A DNA stretch of 64,000 nt from Trichostrongylus colubriformis. Taxonomy: Eukaryota > Nematoda > Chromadorea > Rhabditida > Trichostrongylidae. The position numbers and the translations under genes were made by a program. The stretch covers positions 34,347,282-34,411,281 of the forward strand of contig OZ022258.1 of NCBI GenBank assembly GCA_963978905.1, written 5' to 3'. Within the stretch, counting starts at the first letter, position 1, and the number at the start of each line of letters is the position of its first letter. The notes beneath the pieces were generated by a model, which was given only the letters and a program-made list of their open reading frames with translations, made no database searches and was not told where the DNA came from. Shown here in pieces: positions 45,423 through 55,485 of the stretch.

Positions 45423-46124
45423 CAGGGGGTGCCAAAATAAGCATACAAAATTGAGGGTAATGAAAGAGTTGAAAGTATCTCTGCAAAATATTCTTGAGAT
45501 GTTCCTCTCGGAGCAGGATCAAGCTGTGGCTCATTACTTTCACCGTCACTAGAATATGGAGCTTTCAGTCAGCACAGTCGGGTTATAGAGCACCTATAGC
45601 ATCAAGGTCCGCCTGAAAGAGCAGAGCCAGCTTCCGTGGGAGGTCTCTCGTGGGAAGCTTTCGGAGGACTGACCATCGATTCATATAAGTCAAAGAGCTC
45701 TCGCTGCTTGGATAACGCTGCTATGATCGGAGTGTCATTTTTCATGCCTCAAACCCCTTCTCCGGAGAGGTTTCAATGGTAATGGCACGTTTCGGTTCTT
45801 GGAATTGAAGGGAGTTATGAATCTGGAGAAATCAGAATGCTCAAGAACACCACCCAATATCAATCCTCTCAGGTACCCTGAGTGAACAGACCTTAGGAAG
45901 GTTGTGATTGAGAGTGACGAAATCTCGGATTTTGCCGTATTGAGGTGACACATCCACTCAGAATAAGCTCCCGATCCTGTTCTGCAGAAATCTCTCATAG
46001 AGTTCAGTGATAGTGTGAGGTGTGCTCCTGAATTCGGGGATGGAAGTACCTTGTCAGAATTTGGTGAATTTCGCCTAATAGGAGTTGAAAATGGAGGAAA
46101 AATTATTTTTTTGGCCCCCCCCTG
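45423..46124 (-). mobile_element. MITE, GGTGCCAAAAA family, copy 3
   Basis: TA flanks CAGGGGGTGCCAAAATAAGC and, inverted, CAGGGGGGGGCCAAAAAAAT. The interior is homologous to copy 2 but reversed, for example the CATGCCTCAAACCCCTTCTC block. It lies only 45 bp from copy 2, so the two form an inverted pair. Confidence 0.85.
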
Positions 46125-46527
46125 TATGTACGCAGTTTGAGAGATTACAAGCATTTACAGTGCACAAGACGATTATCTCGCGTTCTTTGATGTTTCATGT
46201 AAGTAATGCTTTCATCATATACATTACAGCTTTTCTGCCCATAAATGCTCCCATTTATTGGGTACAATGACTTAATCTTGTTACCTTACCTATGCATTAT
46301 ACTGTGTATGTGTATACTTATATTCAGAGAAGCGACCATGAATGTAGATTTTCCAGCCTAAACCTGTCAGTGGGCCTGTACTTTATCCCGTGAAGAAAAT
46401 GATTATTCAACACGAATCAAGAAATGATCCATATACCCAAGCGACCTTTGAGTTGCCAGAACGCTCTATGGCTATAAGATGCGGCGATTACCTCCAGGTA
46501 TCGTTTGCTCGAATATCAAAGTATGTA

Positions 46528-47020
46528 CAGGATGACTACAAAGTATGGTCCGGTAATTGTTCACTCATAAAAGATATGGAGAGCACGATTTTTCGCGAAA
46601 TTGTCATATCTCATAGGCAGCACGTAAAGGATCAAATGACAGAAAATAATTCCAAAGGGTTGCTTTTGGTCAAAGTGAGGACCTTTAGCTTGTGGACAGA
46701 GCTTGCTTCGAGGGCCGTACCTACGTGGCGTCGAAGTTATGCCGCTGCAATTCTGTGAAGCAAAATGCGAAACTGTGCGGCCTACACAAGAAGAAATATA
46801 CACGAGCCGCCTTTTGAATCTTGCACACAAGAGTTTCATTGGACCGCAAAATGAGCGATGTTGCACGTTGGAAGACCGTTAAATTTCGTAGAGAGGGTCA
46901 AGTCACCATTTGCGATTTCTTGGCATAAGTGCATCGCTGACATGCTTCAATTATAGATTGAGAAAGGAAGCTTCACGTTGACGAAGTATCTTTATAATGG
47001 TGGACTTTGTAGCCACCCTG
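46528..47020. mobile_element. TA-flanked inverted-repeat element
   Basis: Ends CAGGATGACTACAAAGTATG and, inverted, CAGGGTGGCTACAAAGTCCA are flanked by TA (46526-46527 and 47021-47022). Open frames on both strands show no transposase motif. It is probably a Tc1/mariner-type MITE. It abuts the 145-bp array. Confidence 0.7.
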
Positions 47021-47029
47021 TATTATCAC

Positions 47030-47425
47030 TACTATATATAATCCGTTTGCCTGTCTCTGTGTGTGTGTGTGTGTGTCCGTCTGTTTGTCACGAAATTCAT
47101 ATCTCGCGTCGCAGCAAAGCTAGGAACCTAATTTTTTGAAGTGAAATAGGGGGTGATAAGGGAACATTATTGGTGCGAGACCGGAAGTGATAGCAACTGA
47201 TAGGAGGTGATAAGGAGCCTCGAAAGGCGAATGGCGAGAAATTAACATCTCGCGTCGCAGCAACGCGGAGAACCTGAATTTTTAAAGCGATATAGGGGGT
47301 GATAAGGGAACATTATTGGTGAGAGACCGGAGTGATAGAAACTGATAAGAGGTGATAAGAAGCCTCGAAAGGTGAGTGGCGGGAAATTCATATCTCGCGT
47401 CGCAGCAAAGCTATGTTATGAATTT
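47030..47425 (+). repeat. (TG)n-headed array of 145-bp monomers, second locus
   Basis: The array starts ACTATATATAATCCG, then a (TG)n tract, then ATCTCGCGTCGCAGCAA. That motif recurs at about 47101, 47247 and 47392, a period of about 145 bp. Monomers contain GGTGATAAGGGAACATTATT. The third copy is cut short where the next MITE begins. Confidence 0.75.
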
Positions 47426-47431
47426 TAGATA

Positions 47432-47701
47432 CCAGTTGGGCTGGCGCACACTACTGCGCGCGTCACACATGGAAGCATGCTAAATGAGCTCGATCGATAT
47501 CGAATGGTGCGCAAGAACGAGATTGAAGGGGAGAATTTTATTACCTTTTTCCTTTTCGCTGCTGTTAATCCCTGCTTCTGCAAATCCTTCCCTGCTTCTG
47601 CAAATCGTTCGAAGGATGATACTGATCGATCGATATCGATCGAGCCCAATTAGCATGCTTCCATGTGTGAAGCGCGCAGCAGTGTGCGCCAGCTCAACTG
47701 G
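47432..47701. mobile_element. 270-bp MITE, GGCGCACACTACTGCGC family
   Basis: Inverted arms of over 70 bp start CCAGTTGGGCTGGCGCACAC and include ATGGAAGCATGCTAA and GATCGATATCGA. A 19-bp direct duplication (CCCTGCTTCTGCAAATC) is near 47570-47606. It is related to 33774-34029. Confidence 0.85.
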
Positions 47702-47715
47702 TATGTACGTATATA

Positions 47716-48390
47716 TTAGGTTGTCGGGAAAGTTCTTTCGTTTTTTAAAAACTTGCTTTTCCCCTCAAAACTGCTTTCAAGAAATTTCTTCTGTACATAT
47801 ATATGTAGTACAAGTTCTCACGCATCTATAGGTATTGTTGTCTTCCATCCCGGATAACCCTTTTCGGCAAAATAAAAATATCAAAAGTTACCTCATTTTC
47901 AATTCCAATTTTTTTTCTTCGAATGGCATTAGACAGGGAAAGGAGAAGGTGATAATCCGATGGAGCAGGATCAGGGCTATAAGGCAGCAATTTTTATCCA
48001 AGCTCAAGAATTTTTTTAAAAGAAAAATTTAAAAATTTTTTTACCACTATTGAAAAAATGACTCGCCAAAAAATTCTCGAGCTTGGATAAAAATTGCTAC
48101 CCCATCCACCTTATAGCCCTGATCTTGCTCCATCGTATTATCACCTTTTCCTTTCCCTGTCTAACGCCATTCAAAGAAAATTTTTTTAATAATTTTTGTA
48201 TTGAAAATGAGGTTGACCTTTGATATGTTTATTTTGCCGAAAAAGCTTATCCGGGAGGTGGAAGACAATAATACCTATAGATGCGTGAGAACTTGTACTA
48301 CATATATATGTACAGAAGAAATTTCTGGAAAGCAGTTTTGAGGGAAAAAAGCAAGTTTTAAAAAACGAAAGATTTTTCCCGACAACCTAA
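47716..48390. mobile_element. Mariner-derived foldback, 675 bp
   Basis: TA flanks arms of about 330 bp starting TTAGGTTGTCGGGAAAGTTC and, inverted, TTAGGTTGTCGGGAAAAATC. Each arm holds the same piece of a mariner transposase C terminus, on opposite strands, joined at an AT-rich centre near 48010-48060. It has no catalytic capacity. Confidence 0.85.
48064..48300 (+). pseudogene. Mariner transposase C-terminal fragment in right arm
   Basis: Reading plus from 48064, after a decayed start, the sequence reads PYSPDLAPSYYHLF-like residues and then SLSNAI. This aligns with the HPPYSPDLAPSDYHLF motif that carries the third catalytic Asp. The left arm carries the same piece on the minus strand (about 47880-48010), where it reads PYSPDPAPSDYHLL. 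The fragment shows that the palindrome derives from a mariner. Confidence 0.65.
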
Positions 48391-48392
48391 TA

Positions 48393-50008
48393 TTATATTA
48401 TGTACCAGCATTAAAGAATCCTCATCACATATGAACGCTTCGTCTGTCTATCTGCATTCCTCTACGTCCGTCTCTCAGTCTCTCACGAAGTATACGTGAT
48501 ATAAGGGTGTATGTCGTTAGGACAGAATAATCGCAATGCGGCATCGCGCCGCGCATGAGTCGTCCGTTTCTGATTGGGGCAACCTTTTGCTCCAGTATAT
48601 AAGTAGCCACTTAACCGTATCATGACCTTTGTATATTAATTATATTCTTACATTTTTGTGATAATGTAGCTGTGGGAGAGGGCTACTACACCGAGTTCGG
48701 CGTCCGGCGCTATTCTACCTAGGACTTTAGCATAAGCCTTGGTTCAGGCGGAGCTCTTACTTTCCTAAAGTGAGGCTTAGGTAAAACTATGCTCTTGAGT
48801 TTATAAAGTGATGATTGTAGAACGGTTCCGAATGAGGGACGACAGCGGGACAATGAGTGGATTTCTCCCCCCACCCCCCTCAAGTACATAAGCTTTTTCT
48901 TATATACTTTGAATTGTAGTAGGCAGATTAGTAAGTGAAAGTTATTGAGCTTCACTCTTTTCAGTAATTACCCACCTAATTCCCTATTTTCCTCATGTCC
49001 GCAATTAGAAGAAACCGAATACTTAGCAAAAGAAACAAAGCACAACGAAAAAGCTCATTCTGTAGAAGCACTGTAGCTCTGGCGCAAATGCGCTGCCCCA
49101 ATCGAAACTGGACAACTCGTGCACGATAGTCGCATGCCGCACGCGGTCGCGCGATTTTTTTGTCTAAACGACATACATCCACTAAATCGCAATGTGTCTA
49201 GGAGAATCCAAAGAACTTCAGCTTCTAAGCCCTTTCAGCCAATGGTATGCTTGCAGTCGTAGTCGCGTCTCATCTCATTGTAATTGATTCATTGTGGCTC
49301 GATTTCGAGTAATCGACTACCACTTGAGATCTATGAATCTACGCATCTAGGATACGTGCCATGGCGGCTATTCAGCGCGACGGCACCGAAAAATGGCTCC
49401 ATGTATGAGGCAGATCAGCTTTTCGTATACTTGCCATCTAGCGACGGTCGGTACCTCTGTTTTCTCTTGTATCCCTTCCAGTCTTTGACGGTGACTGGCA
49501 CTCGTATTCGCTTCCTGACATAGTGACGGACCATCGCCGCTCTATGATGACGCGATAAATTTTTGTGCTTCTGTTGTGATAACCAACCCGTCCGGGAGAC
49601 TCTTCAGCTAAAGGCGCACTACGCGACAATCGATTCGCGGCTAAACTCCTTGGGGTGGGGTAGAATCGGTTAACCCCTTCTTGCGGCGCCACTGTGAGGC
49701 CTCACAGCGCTGAACCAGCTAGAACCGAATCCAACCACGACGACTTCACCTGGCATTGCGGCGGGAAATTCTTCAATGTGGCAAAAGAAGCTTCCGAACG
49801 ACCAATAGCGAGAGCAATGCTAGCAGTGAGGCGGATGATATGATTGAACCGTGGGCAATATCACCATGCCACGACTCATTCCTAGGCTGCAGCCTCGCGC
49901 AATAACCCTTATTTCTGATGTTCTTAGAGGTCTTCGTTCGTTTTGTCCTCTCTGGTGAGTAAATGGAGCCCTCTACTTTCAGTAATGGGTGCGATTGCTC
50001 TCAATATA
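48393..50008. other. Region without firm gene calls
   Basis: A plus-strand frame at 49284-49523 (79 codons, includes ISSNRLPLEIYESTHLGYVP) and open stretches at 49710-49910 look coding-like. However, all frames around 49750 are open, so no exon could be chosen. These might belong to the gene at 50823-51389. Confidence 0.35.
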
Positions 50009-50723
50009 GCGTCCGCCAATGAGCGCGCTCGATCTTCAAAATGAAATAAAGCAAGTTGTGTGAGAGGTATTAATGAAATGTATTTTTTGTTTGAAAGAGT
50101 ATTCGAAGGCATTATGTATGGAAAATAACATCGTTCAAATGGCCATCTCGGCTTCGCTTGGTGGCGCGCATACGAGAAGTCCAATTTTCTATGACTCTGG
50201 CGCACAAATCGGGCTGTATTTCACCGATGGCGTGGCGTATGTCGACTTTGAGGTCATCAGTGTTTTGTGGTTGGTTTGCGTAGACCTGCGATGTAAGAAA
50301 ACCCACCCCACAAGAAATAGTCTAGTGGGGTCAAATCGCACGATCTCGGTGGCCAGTTGATGTCCCTCCGCGCGAGATAACCTTTCCTCCGAAGCGCTCG
50401 TGCAGATGATCCATTGTGACGCGCTGTGTAACGCCGTCCTGCTGGAACCACATATCCTCGTACATATTGTTGATTTTATACCAGGAAAAGATCGTTATCA
50501 TGGGTCTATATCAAAATTGGCGGAGCGCGCGTAACGTTGCTCGAACCGATGAATGATTTTCGTAATAAGTTTTAATGATTTGCACAAGTTGCTCGCGGCT
50601 GAATTGGTTCATGGTGATTAGTGAAGATACACTGAATAATAACAACTAGTTTTGACAACTCTACCACAAACAACGGTGCCGCCATGAGCTGTCAAAGATA
50701 GAGCGCGCTTATTGGCGGACCCT
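50009..50723 (-). mobile_element. Tc1/mariner relic with internal deletion
   Basis: Inverted ends around GTCCGCCAATGAGCGCGCTC and, inverted, GTCCGCCAATAAGCGCGCTC bound the unit, with TA nearby on both sides. The exact end bases are uncertain by a few. At about 715 bp it has lost roughly half of a normal element. Confidence 0.75.
50112..50612 (-). pseudogene. Tc1/mariner transposase, N terminus fused to catalytic end
   Basis: From 50612 the minus strand reads MNQFSREQLVQIIKTYYENH, a typical N terminus. After a stop and a deletion it jumps to NMYEDMWFQQDG, the second Asp region. It continues as INWPPRSCDLTPLDYFLWG with the third Asp. Then, in 50306-50112, it ends VYANQPQNTDDLKVDIRHAI, SRMRATKRSRDGHLNDVIFH. 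The first Asp region is gone. The C-terminal signature (GGH-xxxIIFH-like) is common in arthropod-type mariner/Tc1 elements. Confidence 0.75.
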
Positions 50724-50822
50724 TCATATTTCGAGATATGTCCCTAAAGGGAAAGTAGCACGGAGCGTGTTCGACTACTGCCACAAGGATGCGATCATGG
50801 CTAGAAACTTAGGACTCGACTA

Positions 50823-51389
50823 GACTCGATACTGCCCTTGTGCTTGCACTCGCGTTTTCGATGTGGCACGAAAGCGAAGTAAGGATGGGTTTTCGTTCAA
50901 GCCGAGGTCTTGCGCTTTGCCGATAGCAGAGGATTTTCGCGAAGCATCGCGGACATCGGTGAAATCAGCAGCTATGGAGCAACAAAGCATTCAAAAACCT
51001 GTCAATTACATCTTGAGCAAAGAGTATGGCCGTTGCTTGACAAAAAGTCAAGCGCAACGAGTAAGCGCCAGTCGAACCACATTCGTCGTGAGATGGATCT
51101 TAAATTTTTCTGTCTTCGTTTGTTGCATTGCGTCTGCTTTAGGGCACTTCTCCTTTTCAGAATGTTGGCAGAATACGTCCCACCTACTCAAGTACTGCTC
51201 TTGCGCTTACTCGTCCTCATGGAATGATATTTAACCTTCAAACACCAGTACGTTTTCCTCGTTTTCATATAATAATCTTAGCATTACATGGGACAGTACT
51301 CGCAAAGCGGGATAAAGGGTGATGTTTCGAGGATGGTGGAAGAGGTCGATTCGCTGTGCTCAGTGATGGAAGCCACAATTCGCCTTTAA
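50823..51389 (+). CDS. Candidate three-exon gene, unrecognised product
   Basis: Exon A is open from 50823 to 51060 and includes SFKPRSCALPIAEDFREASR and SKEYGRCLTKSQAQR; its 5' boundary is not fixed. A GTAAGC donor and a TCCTTTTCAG acceptor define a 100-base intron. Exon B (51161-51247) encodes NVGRIRPTYSSTALALTRPH and on to NLQTP, ending at a GTACGT donor. A 34-base intron ending AATCTTAG leads to exon C (51282-51389), which includes YSQSGIKGDVSRMVEEVDSL and stops at TAA. All junctions are phase 0. The product is basic at first, acidic near the end, with no recognised domain. The mariner relic at 50009-50723 would lie in its 5' region. A 34-base intron is unusually short, so the last junction is the weakest. 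Confidence 0.4.
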
Positions 51390-52099
51390 CTTCCTACACT
51401 TCCTTATCCAACTCGATTACAAAGCCGCTCCTCAATCCGCTTGAGCAGATCAATGCTTACACTTCAACTGAGAGTTTCCAGACGTGCTGCAGTAACTCAG
51501 TGGTATGCAAATGATGGCCAACAATTTGAAACATACTTTATTTCCCTTTTCTAGTGCTTTCATCATTCCAAATGTGACACAATGCAATCTAATGGTAAAA
51601 ACAGTTACTTTGATGGAGTGCCAGCATCGTGGCAGCCTACCGCTTGTTCAGGTGAGGAAATTCTGTGACATTTTGTTAGGTCTACCTGAGTTTTGGCACA
51701 TCTTTGAAGCAATGGTCGCATCATGTGAGCGACTAATGGGCGCGGTGTGAGGTCTTACAAGAGCACTGCAATGCTCGACACGTGCTTGAACACGTATGGA
51801 ACGCCGTGGTGTTTCTACTCCTATCTGACCTTGGCCCTGTCGGAATTGAGCTCTACTATCACGAGTTCATAACTAGCACACTTCGCTCAGAAAACACCTG
51901 ACATCGGTTATCCAAATTCGAGTGAGGCAGCTGCTTCGTCGTAGTTTGGAGGACAAGTCGCGACATTCAGGTAAGCCGATTTATCCCTTTGGGGCAGTAG
52001 TTTCTCAGATAAATATCGAAGGTGCACCTTTTTACGCAGCCAGGAGGTGCCATCATGTCGCTACACCTGCTCGAGCCCATTTAGAGCACACCCACTTGA

Positions 52100-52275
52100 C
52101 GCCTGTCGCTGGTTAGCTTTGCCAAATGGGGGTGGTCGGAGAGGGTTCTAGCGGGCGTAGCGCCATTATTCCACCGTGGAGGTGCAGAAAAGTCGCAACC
52201 TGGATAGTTACCCGAAGAACTACTGTCCCAAGAAGGTAAGCCGGCTCATCTGGTTATCGCCTGGTGCCTCCGAAG
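52100..52275. repeat. Partial copy of the 39154-39650 repeat
   Basis: Blocks AAGAA-GTAAGCC and GTTATCGCCTGGTGCCTCCG, and a GAGGTGCAGAAAAGTCGCAA segment, align with the right half of the unit at 39154-39650. The left half was not found here. Confidence 0.5.
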
Positions 52276-52294
52276 ATAAGACGGAATGTTGATT

Positions 52295-52484
52295 TCATAT
52301 GTACCACGAACAGGAAAGAAGAGAACAGATGAAGCTCTTTTTCTCCTCGTCATCAAATGTATACACTAGTGACTCGACCATCTGGTCAATTGGTATCACT
52401 TTACAGCTAAAATTTCCGATACACGTGCTTGTCAAAAGCATGCTCAAAACGGGCGCAAATGTTTGCACGGGCCCCATAGAGAAG
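52295..52484 (-). CDS. Candidate terminal exon, minus strand
   Basis: On the minus strand GTAGGATTTTAG forms a good acceptor directly before 52484. The exon contributes one base, then 62 codons and TGA. It includes MGPVQTFAPVLSMLLTSTCI, IPIDQMVESLVYTFDDEEK and a Cys-rich end. The Tc1-like MITE at 52514-53012 starts 30 bases upstream and would be intronic. The gene would converge on the plus-strand candidate ending at 51389. The opposite strand is also open (52299-52631), so the strand is not certain. No family was recognised. Confidence 0.3.
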
Positions 52485-52513
52485 CTAAAATCCTACGTCT
52501 ACGCTGTGATATA

Positions 52514-53012
52514 CAGTAGCGCTCAAAAGTCTTCGGCGAAATGCTCTTTCATTTGGGGTTTATCTTTTTTGCAACTGCACCGATCTAAGAGAAATTTTAG
52601 TATATTGTACTTGGAGACACTGCATACTTAATATACTATTTTGGCGCTCAACGGTATAGGTTACGCGGTCATATGAAATTTTTTGTTTTTGGAGTGCCAT
52701 CGCTATGCCGTCCCGCTGTGCCGCTGTCATCAAAAGTCGTGGTTTTCCTACAAAATATTAATGTTCTCTGAGGCTTGCTTGTTTTGTTTTTGTAAAGAAA
52801 GCCGTTCCCCTTGACCAAGCCTTTTACTTTTTTTTGGGTGGTCTCGTAGTAAATTCTTGTAAAAAACCATGAAAAGTGTCAAGCGGCACTCAAGTAGAAG
52901 GAAGTGTTGGCAATAGGTTCAGGCATCACATATTAAAATTTTGTCAAATTTGGTCAAGTAGAAAAAAAGTTATGACAAAAGAGTTTTGGCTGGAGACTTT
53001 TGAGCGCTACTG
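52514..53012. mobile_element. Tc1-like MITE, 499 bp
   Basis: TA flanks ends CAGTAGCGCTCAAAAGTCTT and, inverted, CAGTAGCGCTCAAAAGTCTC. CAGT-GC ends with AAAGT resemble Tc1-family terminal repeats. No transposase frame was found. A related tract AATTTTAGTATATTGT recurs near 61040. Confidence 0.85.
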
Positions 53013-53199
53013 TAGCTGCATTAATTGGCTATAATGTACCATAACGTCGTAGAGGAATGCTTCACAAGCACCGTTACATATCGCATCTAAATAAGATCTC
53101 CTCTGCATACCTTTCATCTCCAATAAACGGAGTGCTACGATTCGAAGGTGCTATGTTCGAGTGCAGTGAGATGATATCGACATCGAGTATTCCTGATGG

Positions 53200-53640
53200 C
53201 AATATTAAAGGCCAACTCGTGCGAAACTGACTTCACGATAAGCGGTGCATATCGGAGAGTTGTATTACATGCACGTATGGTATACTGGGGATTGCGCCAA
53301 AACTGGTGTAATCTATCAGATTGAATATTGGGCAAGTACCGCACTGTACATTGGGAAAACTGGAGAGGCACTAGCAGTACGTGATCAAGAACGTTTACCA
53401 GACAAAAGACGAGATAACATAAGAGAAAATTTCTGGAAAGTATATAACCGAGGAGCATGGCGAAAACGACTTCGATATGATGTGCAGAGTCTTGAAATGA
53501 GATACAGGGATTTCTACCGGAAAACTGCTCGAGGCTGTTAGAATTTTCGCAAAAAATCCAGGCATGAACAACTGAAGTGGGTGATTATCTTTGCGAATGA
53601 CCTCTAGCCATTTGCGCCACACTGCAAACTAATGATATGG
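53200..53640 (+). pseudogene. Penelope-like element, GIY-YIG endonuclease end
   Basis: Penelope-like elements carry a reverse transcriptase followed by a GIY-YIG nuclease that nicks the target. Here only the nuclease end remains. An upstream frame includes GQLVRN and LHDKRC, a linker seen in such elements. After a frameshift near 53285 it reads TGVIYQIEY, then LYIGKTGEAL. A final frame reads LEAVRIFAKNPGMNN, which resembles the conserved LEAxxI...NPxxNN tail. The GIY-type motif is VIYQI and the YIG motif is intact. Stops and shifts make it non-functional. Confidence 0.7.
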
Positions 53641-53856
53641 AGACGTGCATGCTCCTACTGCACTATACATAATACGAAAACAGCATGGCAGCTAACACGC
53701 AATGGCGTCGTCCCGCCCTTGCAATAATGGGCTGATTGAGCTCTTTTCTATCGCACGGAATCTCTTCAAATGCCTGTCTAATTTCCGGTCACAAGCTAGA
53801 ATATGAGGCGTTCTACGGTGTAGTGGACGGAATCCCAAGTCTTGAGTTTCGTTTAG

Positions 53857-54106
53857 GCTTCTGAAGAAGAGGATCTAGCCGAAGCAACAGAACTAAATAA
53901 ACAATTCCATCTGACAAACTCGTTCGTCCAGAGCACAGGGAAAGCTGAAACTGGCATTGATGCGGGATTCGCGCGAAGAATAATGCTGAAACCTGTTGCT
54001 AAACTTGAAGTTGCTGAGAGAACACAAACAACTAGAAGACCTCAAACCCTGCTGGAGGAGTGCTGTGCAAGAGCTACGACCAGTGCTAATCTCCTTATGC
54101 GGCAAG
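53857..54106 (+). CDS. Candidate internal exon, unrecognised
   Basis: The acceptor GAGTTTCGTTTAG ends at 53856 and the donor CAAG|GTAAAC begins at 54107. Between them 83 codons plus one base are open. The product starts ASEEEDLAEATELNKQFHL and continues with a basic, Arg/Lys-rich middle (MLKPVAKLEVAERTQTTRR) and a CCARATTSANLLMRQ end. The phase (one base carried) fits the exon starting at 55223, whose acceptor ATTCAG supplies the two bases needed. It also fits a short terminal exon at 54550-54641 with a weaker acceptor. It lies about 200 bp downstream of the Penelope-like relic. No domain was recognised. Confidence 0.4.
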
Positions 54107-54549
54107 GTAAACTGAGGCAAATCTGGAAAATTCATCAGCAGAGTCGACTTTCAGCATGGCTATGCTTAACAGCACATTCAAAAAGAAGTCGTCGCAAGGA
54201 GGCATTACAGGCGAACAGGTCCCCTCAGACCTCGTGTCGGTTTGGTATACTCCATGCGATCTATTGTTTTTAGTTTGGTCAGCTTATCACCTGCGTGGAG
54301 AAGCTTCAAGATTTGCAGCCAAGTAAAAGCCATCTTATCTTGCTTTACTGAGGCTTGCACTTCGGAAGGATGGCAGTCGTGACGACCTGTACGTTGACAA
54401 AAAAGCATCAACAACAGTGGTGTGTATATTTGTTCACGTGCTTCTCTAGGGAATAAATTGACTAGCTGTGAAGAAAATATGGCAAACCTATCCCGCCAAC
54501 CCAATGCTACTCTAGCATCCACTGCCTTATCTGAGTGCCGTGACTACAG

Positions 54550-54641
54550 AGCAGATGATTAAAAAACTCGGGCTGGAATCCCGAAATCCAGACGAGAAAG
54601 GAAACATTTGGAGGATCCCTCGCAATTCTGAGTGCGAGTGA
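54550..54641 (+). CDS. Alternative terminal exon candidate
   Basis: An acceptor-like GTGACTACAG ends at 54549. In the phase left by 53857-54106 it reads EQMIKKLGLESRNPDEKGN and then IWRIPRNSECE before TGA. It competes with 55223-55485 as the next exon. The acceptor lacks a pyrimidine tract, which lowers confidence. Confidence 0.2.
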
Positions 54642-54899
54642 TTGAATGCGTTACCGTAGCAACTATGTCTATTCGCTGAACCACAAAAGTCGGAGAATCA
54701 TTTCACAGACAGTCAATCCTTTTGTATTGACATGATAACGCTAGAGCGCTCATTTCAAGGAAGATGAAGAGTGTAGCCAACGTCGTGCGGCTAAACTATA
54801 CTATACTGCATTTGCCCAATCTCACTTCTGCAGATAACCACCTCTTCTCCTATCTTCATACTGGTTAAAAACTTTTGAGAAGACGGCGATATCGAAAGC

Positions 54900-55097
54900 T
54901 TATTCGAGGAGTTTTTTATGAGCCACCTTAACTAAATCAAGAAAAACGCGGTGAAAAACTTCTTCCTTACCGAGTGTATCAGCGGATATGTCCGTCGCAC
55001 AGAGAACCTGAGTCGTATTCCCACCTCTATGTGCCACATAACACTTCATATTCCAATCGGAAAGACTTGCATTGGAAGATTTGCACCTTGTGGACAA
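54900..55097 (-). CDS. Candidate minus-strand ORF
   Basis: A 65-codon frame includes DWNMKCYVAHRGGNTTQVLC and ends VKVAHKKLLE at TAA. Codon composition looks coding. Its position would be inside an intron of the plus-strand candidate, on the opposite strand. No splice site was fixed and no family recognised. Chance is a real alternative. Confidence 0.2.
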   Translation of the reverse strand: MSTRCKSSNASLSDWNMKCYVAHRGGNTTQVLCATDISADTLGKEEVFHRVFLDLVKVAHKKLLE

Positions 55098-55222
55098 TAA
55101 GCAGACGTAAGTAGGATACCAAAAATCTTCCTCAACGTTTGTGTACAGTGTAGTTCAGCTAATGTAGTGTAATTGTAGTGTAATTAAGCAATGGCATTGA
55201 AAATAATAGTAGCAACATTCAG

Positions 55223-55485
55223 CGACAACTGAAAACGAGACGTCGTGGTTGCCGAGCTCTCAAGGATCACCGTTGTCTCAGTGTACACGCAGAAATGAGA
55301 ACTCCAAAGAGGAATATAGCTGTCAGAGGCTTGGTTATCAGAGGATAGATGCTCTGCCAAGTCCACCTCTTTCTGGTGAGCAGTCACCTGATGGGTACAA
55401 CTCAGCCACTGCAGGCATTCCTGCTTCTGTGTCTCAACCTCACTATCCTTCCAATATTACTCCACCGATCGAAGGGTGCACACAG
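55223..55485 (+). CDS. Candidate Ser/Pro-rich exon
   Basis: The acceptor AACATTCAG ends at 55222 and the donor CAG|GTTTGT starts at 55486. The exon contributes two bases and 87 codons. The product is low in hydrophobic residues and rich in Ser, Pro, Gln and Asn (for example LPSPPLSGEQSPDGYNSATA). This suggests a disordered region such as in a regulatory or scaffold protein. The entry phase matches the exon at 53857-54106. The next exon was not fixed. The antisense strand is also partly open. Confidence 0.35.

Noticed and set aside
49284..49910. Coding exons upstream of the 50.8-kb gene
   Set aside because: Several frames are open at once around 49750 and no phase-consistent splice pair could be chosen.
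53840..53920. 3' end of the Penelope-like element (GCTTCTGAAGAAGAGGATC)
   Set aside because: The stretch is better explained as the start of the exon at 53857, with an acceptor and an 83-codon open frame.
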